From Rhodobiaceae bacterium (GTDB lineage Bacteria; Pseudomonadota; Alphaproteobacteria; Rhizobiales; Tepidamorphaceae), in assembly GCA_020637855.1 (NCBI GenBank), contig JACKJR010000001.1, positions 930,001 through 994,000 on the forward strand: DNA of 64,000 bases, read 5' to 3'. A program made the position numbers and the translations under genes. Below the pieces are notes generated by a model that was not told where the DNA came from, did no database searches, and was given only the letters and a program-made list of their open reading frames with translations. Of this stretch, positions 1 through 9,078 are shown piece by piece; within the stretch, counting starts at the first letter, position 1; each line of letters starts with the position of its first letter.

Positions 1-927
1 GATACCAACGGGCCTTTTAGCATCGACAAGTCCTTCATTCTGGAACCGGTTGATTCCCAGCCGGCCCGCCTCGTGGTGGATATCGTGCCCGCCGACCGCC
101 GCACATTCATGCGCGAGCTTGCGCTGGCGCCTCCGCCACCGGCGGACGAAAAACCCGAGCCTCCCGCGCAGACGAATGCGCCGGCCGCAGCAACGCCGCT
201 ACAGCCGGTGCCCCCGGGCGGTGCTGCCGGACGCATGCCGCTGATCGTCGTTGATGCGGGGCACGGCGGCGTCGATCCCGGCGCGAAAGGCAAGGGGGGC
301 ACGCTCGAGAAGGATGTCGTGCTCGAAGTTGCCCTGTTGTTTGCGGAGAAACTCGAGGCAAGCGGCCGCTACCGGGTGAAGCTGACCCGCGACGATGATC
401 GCTTCATCAAGCTTGGCGACCGTGTGGAAATCGCGCGCAACGCCGAAGCCTCACTGCTTATTTCGGTGCATGCGGATGCAATCAACTATGCCGGCATCAG
501 CGGAGCGACCGTTTACACGCGCTCCGACAAGGCATCCGATCTGGCCGCGCAGATGCTTGCCGACCGCGAAAACCGGGCCGATCTGATCGCCGGCGTCGAT
601 CTGTCGGAGGAAACCGACGAGGTTGCCGGTATCCTGTTCGATCTCGTGCGCCGCGAGACGCGCAACTTCTCAAAGATGTTCGGCCGCGGCCTCATCGATG
701 AATTCCGCGGTCAGGTCCGCCTTATCAAGAATCCATTGCGCTCGGCCCGTTTCCATGTGCTTGCGGCACCTGATGTGCCGTCAGTACTGGTCGAACTGGG
801 ATATCTGACAAACGCCAAGGACGAGAAGGTGATGAAGACGCCTGAATGGCGCGAGAAGGTCACTGAAGCCATGCTGCAGGCCGTGGATGCCTATTTCGGC
901 CGCGGCTTTGCACAGAAAGTTAATTGA
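1..927 (+). CDS. amiC: N-acetylmuramoyl-L-alanine amidase (5' end outside window)
   Basis: Periplasmic zinc amidase that cleaves the stem peptide from N-acetylmuramic acid during cell separation. The reading frame is open from base 1, so the N-terminus (signal peptide and most of an AMIN domain) lies upstream. The visible part begins with the end of an AMIN-like segment (DSQPARLVVDIVPADRR), then a Pro/Ala-rich linker, then an Amidase_3 domain from about base 238. The zinc and catalytic residues are visible: DAGHGG, the Glu of TLEKDV, the His of SVHADA, and the late Glu of VLVELGYLTN. It is followed on the same strand by PBP1A and prfB, the usual Rhizobiales order. No clear terminator follows it. 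Function is confident from family motifs; the symbol follows convention. Confidence 0.93.
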   Translation, partial: DTNGPFSIDKSFILEPVDSQPARLVVDIVPADRRTFMRELALAPPPPADEKPEPPAQTNAPAAATPLQPVPPGGAAGRMPLIVVDAGHGGVDPGAKGKGGTLEKDVVLEVALLFAEKLEASGRYRVKLTRDDDRFIKLGDRVEIARNAEASLLISVHADAINYAGISGATVYTRSDKASDLAAQMLADRENRADLIAGVDLSEETDEVAGILFDLVRRETRNFSKMFGRGLIDEFRGQVRLIKNPLRSARFHVLAAPDVPSVLVELGYLTNAKDEKVMKTPEWREKVTEAMLQAVDAYFGRGFAQKVN

Positions 928-1139
928 CGCACGCGCTTCATTGGGGTTCTTGAAGCCCCGCGAGGCATTGCAGATCGGCTTTTGGGTTGCCATGAAACCG
1001 GCCTGATTTGCATGCAAGGGTGCGGGCAGGGCATTCATTCCGGGGCGTATTGCCGGATGATAGGGTTCACTTGAAAAGATGTGGCCATGGCCTGCGCTGC
1101 GGCCAGGAAGAAACGAAAAGACGGAACGGTTAGGCGAAC

Positions 1140-3593
1140 ATGCTTCTTCGCTTCTTCGGATACCTGTTTGCGCTGGGCGTCGTGGTCTTCGTGATCGTGG
1201 CCGGCGGTGTAGGTTACGTGATCTGGAAGGTGTCTGCGGACCTTCCCGAATATTCGGCGCTGCGTGAATACGAGCCGCCGGTGATGACCAGAATTCAGGC
1301 ATCGAACGGCGAGTTGCTGGCCGAATATGCAACCGAGCGCAGGCTCTACCTGCCGATTCAGGCAATCCCGGACCGGATTGTTCACGCCTTTATTTCTGCG
1401 GAAGACAAGAATTTCTATTCCCACATCGGTATCGATTTCACCGGCATCGCCCGCGCCGTTTTCGAGAACCTGCAGAACGTCCGCAGCGGCCGCCGTCTCG
1501 TAGGCGCCTCGACGATCACCCAGCAGGTGGCCAAGAACTTCCTGCTGACCAGCGACCAGACGATCGAGCGCAAGCTCAAGGAAGCGCTGCTTGCGCTGCG
1601 CATCGAACGCGCCTTCACCAAGGACCAGATCCTCGAGCTTTATCTGAACGAGATTTTCCTCGGATTGGGCGCCTATGGTGTCGCTGGCGCTGCCCTGCAG
1701 TATTACGGCAAGTCGGTTCATGAACTGACCATCGCCGAGGCTGCATATTTCGCAGCCTTGCCGAAGGGGCCGAACAATTATCACCCCTTCCGTCACCCCG
1801 ACCGCGCAGTCGAGCGCCGCAACTGGGTGATCGATCGCATGGTGTCCAACGGCTATGTCACATTTGAAGACGGCGAGGAGGCCAAGAAACAGCCCCTCAA
1901 CGTGACGCCGCGTGCAACGGGAGCCCAGATCGTTGCCGCCGATTACTTCGCCGAGGAAGTCCGCCGCGAAATCCTCGACCGCTACGGCCAGGAAAAACTC
2001 TATGGCGGCGGTCTTTCGGTCCGCGCCACGGTGGATCCGCGCCTGCAATATCTGGCCCGCAAGGCTCTGGTGGCGGGCCTGCGCACATATGACCGAGAGC
2101 ATGGCTACCGTGGTCCCGTCGAACGCATCGAACTTGCAGGCGATTGGGGCGAGGCTGTTGCCAAGGTCGATGCCCTGAACGACATCGCCCCCTGGCGGAT
2201 GGCCGTCATTCTTCAGGTCGACGAAGCTGAGGCGACGATCGGCTTGCGACCGGAAATCCTTCCCGATGGCCATATCGCCGCCAAGCGAGAGGTTGGGCGG
2301 ATTCCGCTCAAGCAGGTCACATGGGCGAAGTGGACAGCCGGAGAGCGCAAGGGACGCAAGATCAGGACCGTTGCTGATGTGCTGACGCCGGGCGATGTCG
2401 TCTACGTTCAGCCAGTTGAGGAAGACCCCGGTACGTTCACGCTTGAGCAGGTGCCGAAGATTTCCGGCGCCATCTGTGCAATCGATCCATGGACGGGCCG
2501 CGTTCTGGCGCTTGTCGGCGGCTTTTCCTACGACCAGAGCCAGTTCAATCGCGCGACACAGGCCAAGCGTCAGCCTGGCTCCTCGTTCAAGCCTTTCGTC
2601 TACGCAACCGCGCTCGATAATGGTTATTCGCCAGCCTCCGTTGTCATGGACGCGCCGATCGAGTTCCGCATCGGCGGCAAGACCTGGCGGCCGCAGAATT
2701 ATTCCGGCAAGTATTACGGCCCATCGACTTTGCGCACGGGCATCGAGCGGTCCCGCAACGTCATGACAGTGCGTCTGGCGCAGGATCTGGGCATGCCCCT
2801 GATCACCGAGTATGCGCGGAATTTCGGCATCTATGACGATATGCTGCCTGTTCTGGCCATGTCGCTGGGCGCAGGAGAGACCACGGTTCTGCGCCTGACC
2901 GGGGCTTACGCCATTCTCGCCAATGGCGGGCGCAAGATCACCCCGACCCTGATCGATCGCATCCAGGACCGTCACGGAAAGACGATCTTCAAGCACGAGG
3001 AACGCCAGTGCCCCGATTGCCGTTCGGACGATTGGCATAATCAGGACGAGCCGGAAATCGTCGATAACCGCGAACAGATCCTTGATCCTTACACCGCCTA
3101 CCAGATCACCTCGATGATGGAAGGCGTCGTTCAGCGCGGTACGGCGACCGGCGTCAAGGTTCTGGGGCGGCCGATCGCCGGTAAGACGGGAACGACGAAC
3201 AATGAAAAGGACGCGTGGTTCGTTGGCTTCGCGCCCGATCTCGTCGTCGGAGTGTTTGTCGGCTTCGATACGCCAAAGCCGATGGGCCGCGGTGCGACCG
3301 GCGGGCATCTTGCCGCGCCGATCTTCACCGATTTCATGCGCGATGCGCTTGGCGATGAGCCCCCGGTTCCGTTCCGCGTGCCGCCTGGCATCAATTTCAT
3401 CCCGATCGACAAACAGTCGGGCCTGCGCACCGCTGCCGGAAATCCCGGTGCCATCATGGAGGCGTTCAAGCCGGGGCAGGAGCCGCCGTCGAGCTATTCC
3501 ATCATTGGTTATGCTGACGAATACGGCCGCCCGCTCACCGTCAATCCGGATGCAGACCGTGCCGTGACGCAAGGGACCGGCGGGCTGTACTGA
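1140..3593 (+). CDS. mrcA: Penicillin-binding protein 1A (bifunctional glycosyltransferase/transpeptidase)
   Basis: Class A PBP of 817 aa that polymerises lipid II and cross-links peptidoglycan. An N-terminal membrane anchor (residues 1-30) is followed by a GT51 transglycosylase domain with EDKNFYSHIG, GASTITQQVAKN and the RKLKEALLALRIER stretch. The transpeptidase domain has SSFK at about residue 481, an SRN motif (ERSRNV), and KTGTTNN at about residue 682. A Cys pair (CPDC) lies in an insertion before the last part of the transpeptidase domain. AGGCG precedes the ATG by five bases. Sits between amiC and prfB. Length is normal for alphaproteobacterial PBP1A. A long antisense frame across it is a codon-bias shadow. 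Confidence 0.96.
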   Translation: MLLRFFGYLFALGVVVFVIVAGGVGYVIWKVSADLPEYSALREYEPPVMTRIQASNGELLAEYATERRLYLPIQAIPDRIVHAFISAEDKNFYSHIGIDFTGIARAVFENLQNVRSGRRLVGASTITQQVAKNFLLTSDQTIERKLKEALLALRIERAFTKDQILELYLNEIFLGLGAYGVAGAALQYYGKSVHELTIAEAAYFAALPKGPNNYHPFRHPDRAVERRNWVIDRMVSNGYVTFEDGEEAKKQPLNVTPRATGAQIVAADYFAEEVRREILDRYGQEKLYGGGLSVRATVDPRLQYLARKALVAGLRTYDREHGYRGPVERIELAGDWGEAVAKVDALNDIAPWRMAVILQVDEAEATIGLRPEILPDGHIAAKREVGRIPLKQVTWAKWTAGERKGRKIRTVADVLTPGDVVYVQPVEEDPGTFTLEQVPKISGAICAIDPWTGRVLALVGGFSYDQSQFNRATQAKRQPGSSFKPFVYATALDNGYSPASVVMDAPIEFRIGGKTWRPQNYSGKYYGPSTLRTGIERSRNVMTVRLAQDLGMPLITEYARNFGIYDDMLPVLAMSLGAGETTVLRLTGAYAILANGGRKITPTLIDRIQDRHGKTIFKHEERQCPDCRSDDWHNQDEPEIVDNREQILDPYTAYQITSMMEGVVQRGTATGVKVLGRPIAGKTGTTNNEKDAWFVGFAPDLVVGVFVGFDTPKPMGRGATGGHLAAPIFTDFMRDALGDEPPVPFRVPPGINFIPIDKQSGLRTAAGNPGAIMEAFKPGQEPPSSYSIIGYADEYGRPLTVNPDADRAVTQGTGGLY

Positions 3594-3658
3594 TCTTTTC
3601 AGATGCTTGTGTTAAGCGGATGGCATGCCCTGTTTACGCCATGCGCCGGCTCCGCTAT

Positions 3659-3727
3659 AGCGTGTTCAGGAAAGTGCAACGCGGTTTTCCGTCCGAAACA
3701 CGCGGTAAAACAAAGATCTAGAACATG
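3659..3727. repeat. Short palindromic intergenic repeat, copy A
   Basis: Imperfect palindrome: GCGTGTTC...GAAACACGC encloses a second stem (GGAAA...TTTTCC). It is followed by a conserved tail GGTAAAACAAAGATCTAGAA and then CATG. The same layout recurs at 55239-55307 and, with a different stem, at 4961-5026. It resembles the small intergenic palindromes scattered through Rhizobiales genomes. It lies between mrcA and prfB, so it is probably transcribed. Confidence 0.75.
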
Positions 3728-3830
3728 CCGGGTTTTGATTTAATCGAAATCTGACATGTCCTGGTTTCCGTGCCAATCAAGTTCTGCCGTACCGTCCGGT
3801 CCGGCATTTTCCAAGGAGACCACCGTCCCA

Positions 3831-4959
3831 ATGCGTGCGGAATTTCAGTCCCTCGTTGACGAAATCCGCGAGTCGGTCACGCTCCTGAGGAGGCATCTTT
3901 GACTGGGATGCCGCCCAGGCCCGGCTCGCTGAACTGAATGCGGCCGCCGAGGATCCCGAACTGTGGAACGACTCCGAGGCCGCGCAAACCACCATGCGCG
4001 AGCGCCAGCAGCTCGTTGACCAGATCGAGGGCATCCGCAAGCTCGAGGGCGAACTCGATGATGCGGTGACCTTGGTCGAACTCGGCGAGGAAGCCGAAGA
4101 CGAAGCTACGGTCGAGGAGGGGCGCGGCCAGCTCAAGAGCCTGCTTGCCATCGCCCAGAAGCGGCAGGTCGAGACGCTGCTTTCTGGTGAAGCCGATTCC
4201 AATGACACCTACCTTGAAGTTCATGCCGGCGCGGGCGGCACTGAAAGCCAGGACTGGGCCGAAATGCTCATGCGCATGTATCAGCGCTGGGCCGAACATC
4301 GCGGCTTCAAGGTCGAGATCATGGGCGTGTCCTACGGCGAAGAGGCCGGCATCAAGGCCGGTACGCTGCTCATCAAGGGCCACAATGCCTATGGCTGGGC
4401 GAAGACGGAATCCGGCGTTCACCGCCTCGTGCGCATCTCGCCCTATGATTCCAACGCCCGCCGCCACACGAGCTTTGCTTCCGTCTGGATCTATCCTGTC
4501 GTCGACGACACGATAGAGATCGATGTCTCGGAAAGCGATGTGCGCATCGATACGTATCGCGCCTCCGGCGCCGGTGGACAGCACGTCAACACCACCGATA
4601 GCGCTGTGCGCATCACCCACATACCGACGGGTATCGTCGTGCAGTGCCAGAACGAGCGCTCCCAGCACAAGAACCGCGCCACGGCCTGGGCGATGCTGCG
4701 CGCGCGGCTCTACGAGGCCGAGCTGAAAAAACGCGAGGAGGAGGCGCTGTCGACCGCGTCCAGCAAGACGGAAATCGGCTGGGGCCACCAGATCAGATCC
4801 TACGTGCTGCAGCCCTATCAGCTGGTGAAGGATTTGCGCACAGGCGTGGAAAGCACCAATCCGCAGGCTGTGCTTGACGGCGATCTGGATGAGTTCATGG
4901 AAGCCGCATTGGCCGCACGCGTCTACGGCACGAGTAAGGAAGTGGCGGATATAGACTGA
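3831..4959 (+). CDS. prfB: Peptide chain release factor 2, expressed by programmed +1 frameshift
   Basis: RF2 releases nascent chains at UGA and UAA. Translation starts at ATG 3831 and runs 23 codons to an in-frame TGA at 3900-3902. The rest continues in the +1 frame from GAC at 3901 to the stop at 4957-4959, giving about 375 aa. The join reads ...LLRRHL/DWDAAQARLAEL, aligning with the usual RF2 N-terminus. The catalytic GGQ loop is present (SGAGGQHVNTT). The codon-recognition tripeptide, classically SPF, reads SPY here (RISPYDSNARRH). A caller that ignores the frameshift would start the gene wrongly at about 3994. Convergent MFS gene downstream. Confidence 0.96.
3888..3903 (+). promoter_or_regulatory. 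prfB programmed frameshift signal
   Basis: A Shine-Dalgarno-like AGGAGG (3888-3893) sits three bases before the slippery CTT TGA C (3897-3903). This is the same geometry as the classical RF2 site. When RF2 is scarce the ribosome slips +1 at the UGA and makes more RF2, so the gene is autoregulated. Confidence 0.95.
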
Positions 4960-4960
4960 A

Positions 4961-5026
4961 GCATCGTGCGAAAACTGGATACCGGTTTTTCGCGGAAAAC
5001 GATGCGCTAAAAAAAGATGGAGCAGG
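4961..5026. repeat. Short palindromic intergenic repeat, copy C
   Basis: GCATCGT (4961-4967) pairs with ACGATGC (4999-5005). An inner stem GCGAAAA...TTTTTCGC closes over CTGGATACCGG. The tail AAAAAAAGATGGAGCAGG matches the tails of the copies at 3659 and 55239, although the stem differs. It begins just after the prfB stop. Confidence 0.7.
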
Positions 5027-5038
5027 CATTCCTGTTCC

Positions 5039-5068
5039 ATCGAACGCGTTTTTCTAAGCGCGTTCGAT
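5039..5068. terminator. Inverted repeat between convergent prfB and MFS gene
   Basis: A perfect 10-bp inverted repeat: ATCGAACGCG (5039-5048) and CGCGTTCGAT (5059-5068), with a ten-base loop beginning TTTTT. The right arm lies within the last codons of the convergent MFS gene. It probably acts as a terminator or transcript-end hairpin. It lacks a long U-tract after the stem. Confidence 0.5.
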
Positions 5069-6283
5069 CGTCTTCATCGCCTGCCAGTAGTGCCAAACGC
5101 CCCACACGCCAATCAGCTGTATGACCGCCAGCGAAAGGCCCAGCGAATGATTGCCGTGGTCTGCGAAGACCATGGACGAGGCAAGGCCGATCAGCGTGGG
5201 CCCCAGGCCGAGGCCGACCAGATTGAACGTGAAGAGGAATATTGCGGTCGCCATCGGCCGCATCTCATTGCTGACGCGTGAATGCAGGAGCGCGAATGTC
5301 GGCCCCCAGTAAACCGCACTGACCGAGACCGCGATCACGAAACAGGAGAGCGCAAAAGCCGTTTGCTCGGCGAGCAGAAAAGCCCAGACCAGGGGCTTTG
5401 CGGCGAGAATGGCAACGATCACGACCCCGAGCCGCCAGCGCGGGTCTTTTGCGCCAAGCCGGTCGGCAACCAGCCCGCTCCCCCAGGTGCCGAGACCGCC
5501 GACGATGCCGCCGGCAAGGGCGAGGAAAATTCCGGTCTGAGCCTGGCTGAGACTGTGGGCACGGATGATGAAGGCCGGCACCCAGGCCAGTGCACCGAAG
5601 GTGACGATCCCGGTCAGGGCAAGACCGATCATGGCGTGAAGCAGGCCCCGGTCATGCCGGATCGCGGCGATGGTTTCCAGCATAAGGGATTGCCGGGCCT
5701 GCCTGGAGGGAGGCGTTTCGCGCACCGGTTCCTGGACCGTGAAACGCAAGAGCGCAGCCAGCAGCAGAGCTGGCAGGCCCGCCAGTACGAAAGCCCAGCG
5801 CCAGCCGAGAGCCTGGCCTGCTATGCCGCCGATGAGAAACGCCAAAAGCACGCCGGCATTTGCACCTGTCGCGAATGCCGCAAGCGCCGATGTTCTTCGC
5901 TCTGGCGGATACAGGTCGGAAATCATCGAGTGGGCCGGTGCGACTGAACCGGATTCTCCTATCCCCACGCCCAGCCGTGCGGCAATCAGATGCGTGAAGT
6001 TCTGTGCGCCTGCCATCAATATGGTCATCAGGCCCCAGACGGTGGCGGATACGGCCACGATGTTGCGTCTGTTGCCGTAGGCGGCAAGCCCGGCGACGGG
6101 GAGGCCTGCGAGCACGAACACGATCGCGAACACCAGTCCGGATAAAAGGCCAAGCTGCGTATCCGAGAGAGAGAACTCGGCGCCGATCGCATTGAGGCAG
6201 ATGCCGAGCACGTTGCGGTCAAGATGCGCGACCGCGAAGATGCCGGCAAGAACCAGCAATGCGTATCGTCTTTCGGACTGCAC
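5054..6283 (-). CDS. MFS transporter, Spinster-like
   Basis: A 409-aa major facilitator with about 12 predicted membrane segments. Near the N-terminus is the AHLDRNVLG motif typical of the Spinster-like (two-component-sensor-free) MFS group. The cytoplasmic loop carries GIGESGSVAPAHSM followed by DLYPPERR, also typical of that group. The start is GTG at 6283, with an AGGGGC stretch just upstream. Substrate cannot be read from sequence. It is monocistronic, convergent with prfB, and ends in the inverted repeat at 5039-5068. Confidence 0.85.
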   Translation of the reverse strand: MQSERRYALLVLAGIFAVAHLDRNVLGICLNAIGAEFSLSDTQLGLLSGLVFAIVFVLAGLPVAGLAAYGNRRNIVAVSATVWGLMTILMAGAQNFTHLIAARLGVGIGESGSVAPAHSMISDLYPPERRTSALAAFATGANAGVLLAFLIGGIAGQALGWRWAFVLAGLPALLLAALLRFTVQEPVRETPPSRQARQSLMLETIAAIRHDRGLLHAMIGLALTGIVTFGALAWVPAFIIRAHSLSQAQTGIFLALAGGIVGGLGTWGSGLVADRLGAKDPRWRLGVVIVAILAAKPLVWAFLLAEQTAFALSCFVIAVSVSAVYWGPTFALLHSRVSNEMRPMATAIFLFTFNLVGLGLGPTLIGLASSMVFADHGNHSLGLSLAVIQLIGVWGVWHYWQAMKTIERA

Positions 6284-6375
6284 TTAAGCCCCTGCCTGAT
6301 CCGACGTTTCTGCCCCGGCGCGATGAGTAGCCGTTATCCGGGCTTGTGCCAAGCAGGCGAGGGGGGCTTGCGTGG

Positions 6376-7656
6376 TTACAGCTTGCGGCCGGCGCGGATA
6401 TAGGTGATGGGGTTGCGGGCAGCGCCATTGCGGCGCACCTCGAAGTGCAGGTGCGGTCCGGTGCTGCGTCCCGTGCTGCCGACCTTGCCGATCAGTTGCC
6501 CAGGCGCAACGACGTCGCCTTCCTTGACCAGCACGCGGCTCAGGTGAGCGTAGCGCGAGGTCAGGCCCTGTCCGTGGTCGATCTCCACCATGTTGCCGTA
6601 GCCGCCATGGCGTCCGGCGCTGAGAACGGTGCCTGCGCCCGCAGCCATGACCTCTTCGCCCTTGCGGGCACGAAAATCGAGCCCCTGATGCATCGCCGGT
6701 TTACCGAGGAACGGGTCCGTGCGCGGCCCGAAGCCGCTGCTGATGGAGGCGTTGTCACCAACCGGCCTGCGAACCGGCAGGCGCGTCACGATACGACCGA
6801 TGTCGGAGAGGTTCGCGAGCGTCAGCTCAACGGCTTCCATGCGGGTTTCGAAAGCATAGATCGCAGCTTTGGTGCCGCTCAACGGGACGAGGGGTCCGCC
6901 CAGGGCATCGTTTTCGCTACGGCCCGGAACGTCAATACCGAGAGCCCGGGGAACCGACGCAAGCCTGTTATGCCGGCTTTCGACTTCCTTCTCGATCCGG
7001 TCAAGCACGCCGAACTGGCGGATGGCCAGTGTGTCCAGCCTGGCTTCGACGATCTTGATACGCGCATCCGCGGACTCAGATGGCTCCCGCAGCGCATTGG
7101 CAAGCTCTTCGCGGATGTCGCGGACGAACGCGTAAAGTGGGTGTCGGGCATTGGCATTGGCTGTGTCGAGGACCTGAGGTTTGCCGAATGACCGGATGGG
7201 GACGGTGCTTGGAATGAGATCTTCGATCTTCAGTGTGACCTTGATGCCGCTTGCTTGCAGATCCTCGACCATCTCGGCGAGGCGGTCATGGCGGGTGATG
7301 AGCGAATGCAATCGCGCATCGGCTTCGTTGACGTCGTCGCTGACGGAGCTGGAAGAAAGGGTTTCGTCGATCCTGAGCCGCAATCCGGCGATCTGGATGT
7401 TGCTTTCGGTGATTTCGTCTACAGGTTTGCCGGCCTTGGAACCAGCCGATGTTTCGCGTTTCCATTTCACGCTTGGCGTGCGTGCGGGCGCGGGTTCGGC
7501 TGCTGCGATCTCACGCGGTGCGTTGAAAGAATGCATCATGCCCAACGCTCCCAGCAGCACGCCTGCCGCGATCAGCACCCAAATGGCGGCATGACCGGCA
7601 GAACTCTGGTTCCCGGCTGTTTTCGTGGCATTTTCAGTCGGAATGGAACGCGACAT
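6376..7656 (-). CDS. Membrane-anchored M23 (LytM-type) metallopeptidase
   Basis: About 426 aa. A single N-terminal membrane segment (IWVLIAAGVLLGALGMM) is followed by a long helical, charged region likely to be coiled coil (about residues 60-270), then a C-terminal M23 domain. Zinc-site residues are visible: the His and Asp of MHQGLDF and the HLHFE motif near the end. All look intact, so it could be an active endopeptidase acting on peptidoglycan cross-links, or an amidase activator like EnvC. An in-frame ATG at 7701 would add 15 residues. Neither start has a good ribosome site; 7656 is chosen because the membrane segment then starts at a normal distance. Confidence 0.87.
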   Translation of the reverse strand: MSRSIPTENATKTAGNQSSAGHAAIWVLIAAGVLLGALGMMHSFNAPREIAAAEPAPARTPSVKWKRETSAGSKAGKPVDEITESNIQIAGLRLRIDETLSSSSVSDDVNEADARLHSLITRHDRLAEMVEDLQASGIKVTLKIEDLIPSTVPIRSFGKPQVLDTANANARHPLYAFVRDIREELANALREPSESADARIKIVEARLDTLAIRQFGVLDRIEKEVESRHNRLASVPRALGIDVPGRSENDALGGPLVPLSGTKAAIYAFETRMEAVELTLANLSDIGRIVTRLPVRRPVGDNASISSGFGPRTDPFLGKPAMHQGLDFRARKGEEVMAAGAGTVLSAGRHGGYGNMVEIDHGQGLTSRYAHLSRVLVKEGDVVAPGQLIGKVGSTGRSTGPHLHFEVRRNGAARNPITYIRAGRKL

Positions 7657-7753
7657 AACGGTGGCAGCACTCTCGTTTCGCTGGCAAACGGCCAGGCTCA
7701 CATCGAATGCGCCATTGTTGAATGATTAGGGTTAACAATCGGGTAAAGCGCTG

Positions 7754-8188
7754 TCAGCGCTGCAATTCCGCTTCGGCATGCGGTGGGCGGAACGCCCACA
7801 GCGTATGTCCGGCATAGTTGAGGATCGTCAGCGCGACCGCCTCGACACAGAAGATGATCAGGTAATGGACGCCGGCCCACTCGAGCAGGGCGGAAACGGC
7901 GAGGTTGACCGTGAAAGAGGTCCCGACCACGGTCAGGAACCGAACGGCACTGCGGGCCTGCGCCTTCTGCCCGAATGTCCAGAGAGCATTGCCAAGATAG
8001 GAAACGCCGGTGCCTGTGGCAAAGCCGGCGCAGGCCGCCAGCCAGATCGGCGAACCCGCGCCCAGGATTGCCGCGACATAGGTGACGAAATAGGTGCCGG
8101 TCGATGCAAGGCCGACGACGATATAGCGCGCCACCCGCTGGAACTCTTCCGGCGGAAGCAATGCTGAAACCCTGCGGAAAATGCTCAT
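7754..8188 (-). CDS. GtrA-like four-TM protein
   Basis: 144 aa with four predicted membrane helices and the GtrA pattern (RYIVVGLASTGTYFVTY near the N-terminus, SYLGNALWTFG in the loop). GtrA-family proteins are thought to help move or modify undecaprenyl-linked sugars across the inner membrane. The ATG overlaps the TGA of the upstream methyltransferase (ATGA, 8185-8188), so it is the last gene of the long exopolysaccharide operon. The same frame stays open further upstream, but that stretch only shadows the methyltransferase gene. Confidence 0.85.
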   Translation of the reverse strand: MSIFRRVSALLPPEEFQRVARYIVVGLASTGTYFVTYVAAILGAGSPIWLAACAGFATGTGVSYLGNALWTFGQKAQARSAVRFLTVVGTSFTVNLAVSALLEWAGVHYLIIFCVEAVALTILNYAGHTLWAFRPPHAEAELQR

Positions 8189-9078
8189 GCGGCTTCCTTG
8201 CGGAAAAGAGCCCATTTCAGATCCAGGGGCGGGTAGGGGATGCGAAGCCCGGGCGGAATAAGCTTCGTCAGTCCCGCGATAGGCGCAAGCAAGCGGCTCT
8301 CCGAAAGCTTGTGATGCAGCAGCGAGGCAACGTGGCGACCGAGCACGATCTTGCGCGGACGACCGCTGTCGAGCTGGTGCAGCCCGTGGCGCGCGAAGGC
8401 TGCGGCAAGATCGTCCGGCCCGAACCAGTGAACGACGCTCGGCGGGCTGATCTCGTGCCAGCCCGCACCCAGCATCCGTGCCGGTAGGCTGGTGCGGTCC
8501 CAGTAGTCGACGAGGCAAAGCCCACCCGGCTTCAGCGCAAACGACAGGTTGCGAAGAGCTGCATGCAGGTCATGCAGGTGGCCTATTACCTGGATCATGG
8601 TGACGAGGTCGACAGGATCACCGGCTGAAAAGCTCTCAGCGTCGCCGGAGATAAGATTTACGTCCAGCATTTTCCGGCCATAGACCCGCATCGTTGCGTT
8701 GGGTTCGATGCCGATGCCCTGCCAGCCCGCATCTTCGAAACCCTTGAGAACAAAGCCGGCGGCCGCTCCGATGTCGATCATCCGCCCCGGCGGAGCATGC
8801 CGGGCGATTAACGAGGCATGGTAGCGCCCTTGCGCTCGCAACAGGTCGCCCGAAGCCGTGTAGTCCGCATAGCCATCGCCGCCGCCGAAGAAATAGTCGT
8901 CGTCATATTGTCGCGCGACGTGGTCGCGCGGCAGCGGATTGGCAAGGTAACCGTGGCCGCAGGACGCGCAGCGCACGAGCCGATAGGCCGATTTTATTAG
9001 CCAGGGCGTGGCATGGCCGGCACAGATCGGGCAGGCGGGGACAGGTGCCCGATCAGGGAAATCGGGATGCGCGTTCAT
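8185..9078 (-). CDS. SAM-dependent methyltransferase with N-terminal Cys cluster
   Basis: 297 aa. The N-terminus has a four-cysteine zinc-ribbon-like module (CPICAGH...CASCGHGYLANP), followed by a class I methyltransferase domain (MIDIGAAAGFVLKGFEDAGW as motif I; IQVIGHLHDL and LKPGGL as later motifs). This layout occurs in sugar C- or O-methyltransferases of cell-surface polysaccharide clusters. The start ATG overlaps the TGA of the deacetylase (9075-9078), and its TGA overlaps the next ATG. The exact substrate is unknown; methylation of a polysaccharide sugar or its nucleotide precursor is inferred from context. Confidence 0.85.
   Translation of the reverse strand: MNAHPDFPDRAPVPACPICAGHATPWLIKSAYRLVRCASCGHGYLANPLPRDHVARQYDDDYFFGGGDGYADYTASGDLLRAQGRYHASLIARHAPPGRMIDIGAAAGFVLKGFEDAGWQGIGIEPNATMRVYGRKMLDVNLISGDAESFSAGDPVDLVTMIQVIGHLHDLHAALRNLSFALKPGGLCLVDYWDRTSLPARMLGAGWHEISPPSVVHWFGPDDLAAAFARHGLHQLDSGRPRKIVLGRHVASLLHHKLSESRLLAPIAGLTKLIPPGLRIPYPPLDLKWALFRKEAA

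Noticed and set aside
1035..3572. Long open frame on the strand opposite PBP1A (over 800 codons)
   Set aside because: It mirrors the codon pattern of a clear PBP1A gene, has no recognisable domain, and arises from high-GC third positions.
7722..7745. CtrA-binding site upstream of the M23 peptidase
   Set aside because: Only one TTAACC half-site is visible; the second half does not fit the TTAA-N7-TTAA form.
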